6,087 nt of DNA from Planctomycetota bacterium (lineage in GTDB: Bacteria; Planctomycetota; Phycisphaerae; WQYP01): NCBI GenBank assembly GCA_021780285.1, contig JAJXZA010000373.1, forward strand, positions 1 to 6,087, given 5' to 3'. Positions 5,967 to 6,087 of this stretch are shown here, piece by piece (positions within the stretch are counted from its first letter, which is position 1; every line of letters begins with the position of its first letter). The translations under genes were made by a program, and so were the position numbers. Under the pieces are notes generated by a model. The model did no database searches and was not told where the DNA came from. It saw only the letters and a program-made list of their open reading frames with translations.

Positions 5967-6087
5967 ATTACTATAAAAACGCAAGTCCATTTTCATTGTC
6001 GCGAGTCTTCGCTGCGCGACCAAAACAAATGCCTTTCACGGCAGCATTGCTTCCTCACGCCACCGTTTGGCTTATGCTTTAACGCCA
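5967..6087. other. Non-coding tail after the reductase gene
   Basis: No gene is visible here. Rightward and leftward frames are short or stop-interrupted, with no ribosome binding site. The stretch contains the hairpin at 5998-6020 and otherwise nothing I can name. Confidence 0.5.
5998..6020. repeat. Hairpin with inverted GTCGCGCAGCG core downstream of the reductase gene
   Basis: GTCGCGAG (5998-6005) pairs with CT and CGCGAC (6012-6013, 6015-6020) around the loop TCTTCG, with a bulged G at 6014. It begins 31 bases after the stop codon. No T-run follows, so it is a weak candidate for an intrinsic terminator and may instead be a REP-like element or mRNA end-protecting structure. Its right half, read on the other strand, is GTCGCGCAGCG, the core of the direct repeats at 2311 and 2911. 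Confidence 0.45.

Noticed and set aside
5967..6087. Short leftward frame ending near 5970 (...GRAAKTRDNENGLAFL) as the end of a gene entering from the right
   Set aside because: It is closed by an upstream stop codon within about 30 codons and overlaps the hairpin at 5998-6020. It is too short to support.

Overview
This is a stretch of bacterial chromosome with three substantial genes and two unusually structured non-coding regions. From left to right it holds a leftward cas3 gene (77-2005), a 984-base non-coding region packed with short degenerate repeats (2006-2989), a leftward pgm gene for phosphoglucomutase (2990-4651), a 217-base divergent intergenic region full of inverted repeats (4652-4868), a rightward aldo/keto reductase gene (4869-5966), and a short non-coding tail. 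No rRNA, tRNA, transposase or CRISPR array is visible.

The organism cannot be named from these genes. Coding G+C looks moderate to somewhat high. Short dispersed repeats built from 9-base units such as CTCTGTGGC, CTTTGTGCC and ATCTGCGTA recall repeats I associate with environmental phyla such as Planctomycetota and Verrucomicrobiota. That is a weak recollection, not a database result.

The Cas3 protein has both the HD nuclease and superfamily 2 helicase halves, and its N-terminus looks like subtype I-C. It is probably the first gene of a cas operon running off the left edge. A good sigma70-type promoter (TTGACA, 16-base spacer, TATTAT) lies directly upstream. It rules out the longest open frame (GTG at 2038) and points to the ATG at 2005. 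Two TGTCA/TGACA dyads overlap this promoter. The protein stops about 100 residues earlier than usual for I-C Cas3, and nothing in the 76 bases left of it restores the missing end, so this Cas3 may be truncated.

The region between cas3 and pgm contains a 16-base direct repeat whose copies lie exactly 600 bases apart. Between them are five copies of a CTTGGCATCCTTCA-type unit on a strand very poor in G. This explains a long but meaningless rightward open frame there.

pgm and the reductase gene are divergently transcribed from one intergenic region. Next to pgm is a nested inverted repeat. Just upstream of the reductase start, on the rightward strand, is a hairpin followed by seven T residues that looks like an intrinsic terminator. 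Its 5' arm is perfectly complementary over 10 bases to an upstream segment. This is the layout of a transcription attenuator or riboswitch-like leader and is the most interesting candidate system in the window.
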